Under the pieces are notes generated by a model that saw only the letters and a program-made list of their open reading frames with translations, searched no databases and had not been told where the DNA came from. Below, piece after piece: positions 31,715-32,971 of a stretch of 32,971 nucleotides of DNA. The stretch is from Lachnospiraceae bacterium. Its GTDB lineage: Bacteria; Bacillota; Clostridia; Lachnospirales; Lachnospiraceae. Location of the stretch: positions 1-32,971 of the forward strand of contig JAFRXH010000069.1 of NCBI GenBank assembly GCA_017437785.1. Direction: 5' to 3'. Both the position numbers and the translations under genes were made by a program. Position 1 is the first letter of the stretch, and each line of letters opens with the position of its first letter.

Positions 31715-32971
31715 TTAACCGATATAGTATACTTTAGCGCCGTGTGCAGGGATTTCAATACTATTGTTTTCTCCCAGCACAACGCTCTCACCGCTCCAGA
31801 GTTCAGTTGCTTTAGCATCTGCCGGAATGCCTTCCAGCTCATCAAGAGCTACATCAAATACTCCGTCTTCTTCTCCGGCATTGAATACCGCTATATACTT
31901 TCCGCCATTGCAGTCATCGGCTGCCCACAGTATATATTCTTTTTTATCCGTCTGTCTTCTGAATATCTGTCTCGCATTCCTTGAAGAAGCATGCATCTTA
32001 AGTACAGCCTCGTTTGTGATCAGCTTCATTGTAAACTCATCAAACCCTGTCATCTCTCCGCCGATCATAAGAGGCGAACGCATTATGCTCCAGAGAGTCA
32101 TCATCGTGATCTGCTCATCTTCCGTAAAAGCAGTTTTATTGTTTTTATCATAATCCTGCTTGATAGGACCTATAGGCAGCATATCAGCGTCAGGAAAATG
32201 TCCTGCTCCCGCATGTATGCTCCATTTTTCCGCGCGTTCAAACATCGCATAAAGCAGTTTCCAGTCATCCCAGAAGTCGTCGGTGATACGCCACATATTA
32301 GCAAGCTGCTTATACAGCTCTGCCTTTTCAAGAAGCGCAGGTCCGGGAGAGAGCGAAAGGACCATTTCTCTTCCGCAGCCGTTAAGCGCTTCCGATAAGA
32401 TCACCATTTCTTTTTCTTCGTGAGGAAGTTCCCTGCAGATATCATCGCATTTGATAAAATCCACACCCCATTCGGCATACAGCTTAAAGATCGAGTCGTA
32501 ATATGCCCTTCCGTTTTCATCCGGCGTAATGCCGTACATATCTGGATTCCACATGCATATGCTGTTAAATCTCGCAGCATCACGCGCTGTTATATCTGTC
32601 CCATAAACAGGAAGGTTTTTATGAACAGCCTGTCTGGGGATGCCGCGCATGATATGTATACCGAACTTAAGTCCCAGAGAGTGTACATATTCCGCAAGCG
32701 GAGCAAAGCCCTTTCCGTCTGCTGCAGAAGGAAAGCGGTTCGGCGCCGGAAGCAGTCTTCCGTATTCATCCATGCACAGATCTGCAAAAGGTCTGTACTC
32801 ATGGCTGGTAGCTCCGGGTTCATACCACTGTATATCGACCACCACATATTCCCAGCGGTATTTCTTCAGATGCTTTGCCATAAACTCGGCATTCTGTCTT
32901 ACTTCTTTCTCTGTTACGGCTGCACCGTAGCAGTCCCAGCTGTTCCAGCCTCTGGGTGCGATCTTTGGTCT
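31715..32971 (-). CDS. GH27 alpha-galactosidase, 5' end cut by window edge
   Basis: The open frame runs in from the right edge and gives 418 residues. The visible protein begins with the GH27 hallmark PRGWNSWDCYG, so only a short N-terminus is missing; the internal ATG at 32881 is not the start. The nucleophile is expected at the Asp of FIKCD (visible residue 176) and the acid/base at the second Asp of WRITDDF (visible residue 232). SPLMIGGEM and a C-terminal beta domain follow, as in GH27. The family removes alpha-galactose, and some members beta-L-arabinopyranose. Together with the beta-mannosidase it would suit galactomannan breakdown. The missing part may include a signal peptide, so location is unknown. 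Confidence 0.9.
   Translation of the reverse strand, partial: RPKIAPRGWNSWDCYGAAVTEKEVRQNAEFMAKHLKKYRWEYVVVDIQWYEPGATSHEYRPFADLCMDEYGRLLPAPNRFPSAADGKGFAPLAEYVHSLGLKFGIHIMRGIPRQAVHKNLPVYGTDITARDAARFNSICMWNPDMYGITPDENGRAYYDSIFKLYAEWGVDFIKCDDICRELPHEEKEMVILSEALNGCGREMVLSLSPGPALLEKAELYKQLANMWRITDDFWDDWKLLYAMFERAEKWSIHAGAGHFPDADMLPIGPIKQDYDKNNKTAFTEDEQITMMTLWSIMRSPLMIGGEMTGFDEFTMKLITNEAVLKMHASSRNARQIFRRQTDKKEYILWAADDCNGGKYIAVFNAGEEDGVFDVALDELEGIPADAKATELWSGESVVLGENNSIEIPAHGAKVYYIG

Noticed and set aside
1-32971. CRISPR array, tRNA/rRNA genes, phage or insertion sequence
   Set aside because: No regularly spaced repeats, no RNA-gene-like intergenic stretches and no transposase or integrase reading frames were seen; nearly all sequence is coding with short gaps.

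Overview
The window looks like a chromosomal segment from an anaerobic Firmicute, most likely a Lachnospiraceae-type gut or rumen clostridium. This rests on the gene families (GH2/GH27 glycosidases, Bce- and MacB-like ABC exporters, OmpR/VanS-like two-component genes, YitT), the moderate G+C, heavy ATA codon use, and AGGAGG-type ribosome binding sites. That assignment is inference. Nearly all genes lie on the minus strand; only a YitT-family membrane protein and an AraC-type regulator are on plus. I saw no tRNA, rRNA, CRISPR array or transposase.

Left edge (1-2165): a BceAB-like ABC transporter whose permease runs off the window, preceded by a dyad that contains a TGACA-N4-TGTCA box of the BceR type. 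Next (2211-7074) is a three-gene operon: PfkB fructokinase, GH2 beta-mannosidase and an AGE-family sugar epimerase/isomerase. Together they can release mannose, isomerise it to fructose and phosphorylate it.

Centre (8008-15544): a six-gene operon with a divergent AraC-type regulator. In transcription order it holds a sugar-dehydrogenase-like MDR protein, an LgoD/YjjN-like zinc dehydrogenase, UxaB, UxaA, an amidohydrolase-type lactonase and a FucU-type mutarotase. No uronate isomerase (uxaC) is present. The set fits L-galactose -> L-galactonolactone -> L-galactonate -> D-tagaturonate -> D-altronate -> 2-keto-3-deoxy-D-gluconate. I consider this the most interesting candidate system here: an oxidative L-galactose (or similar L-sugar) route feeding the galacturonate pathway midway.

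Right centre (15612-30306): an envelope-stress or antimicrobial-response style region. It holds an orphan OmpR-type regulator with an ABC-F ATPase, then two paralogous MacB-like ATPase/permease pairs on either side of a histidine kinase/response regulator pair. Each transporter is followed by its own exported hydrolase: a SxxK beta-lactamase-fold protein for one, and a lipoprotein resembling Ntn-type C45 acyltransferases for the other. Direct repeats upstream of one transporter look like response-regulator sites.

Right edge (30459-32971): a PlsC-like acyltransferase with an internal zinc ribbon, directly downstream of a 5'-truncated GH27 alpha-galactosidase. With the beta-mannosidase this would suit use of galactomannan-like plant glycans.
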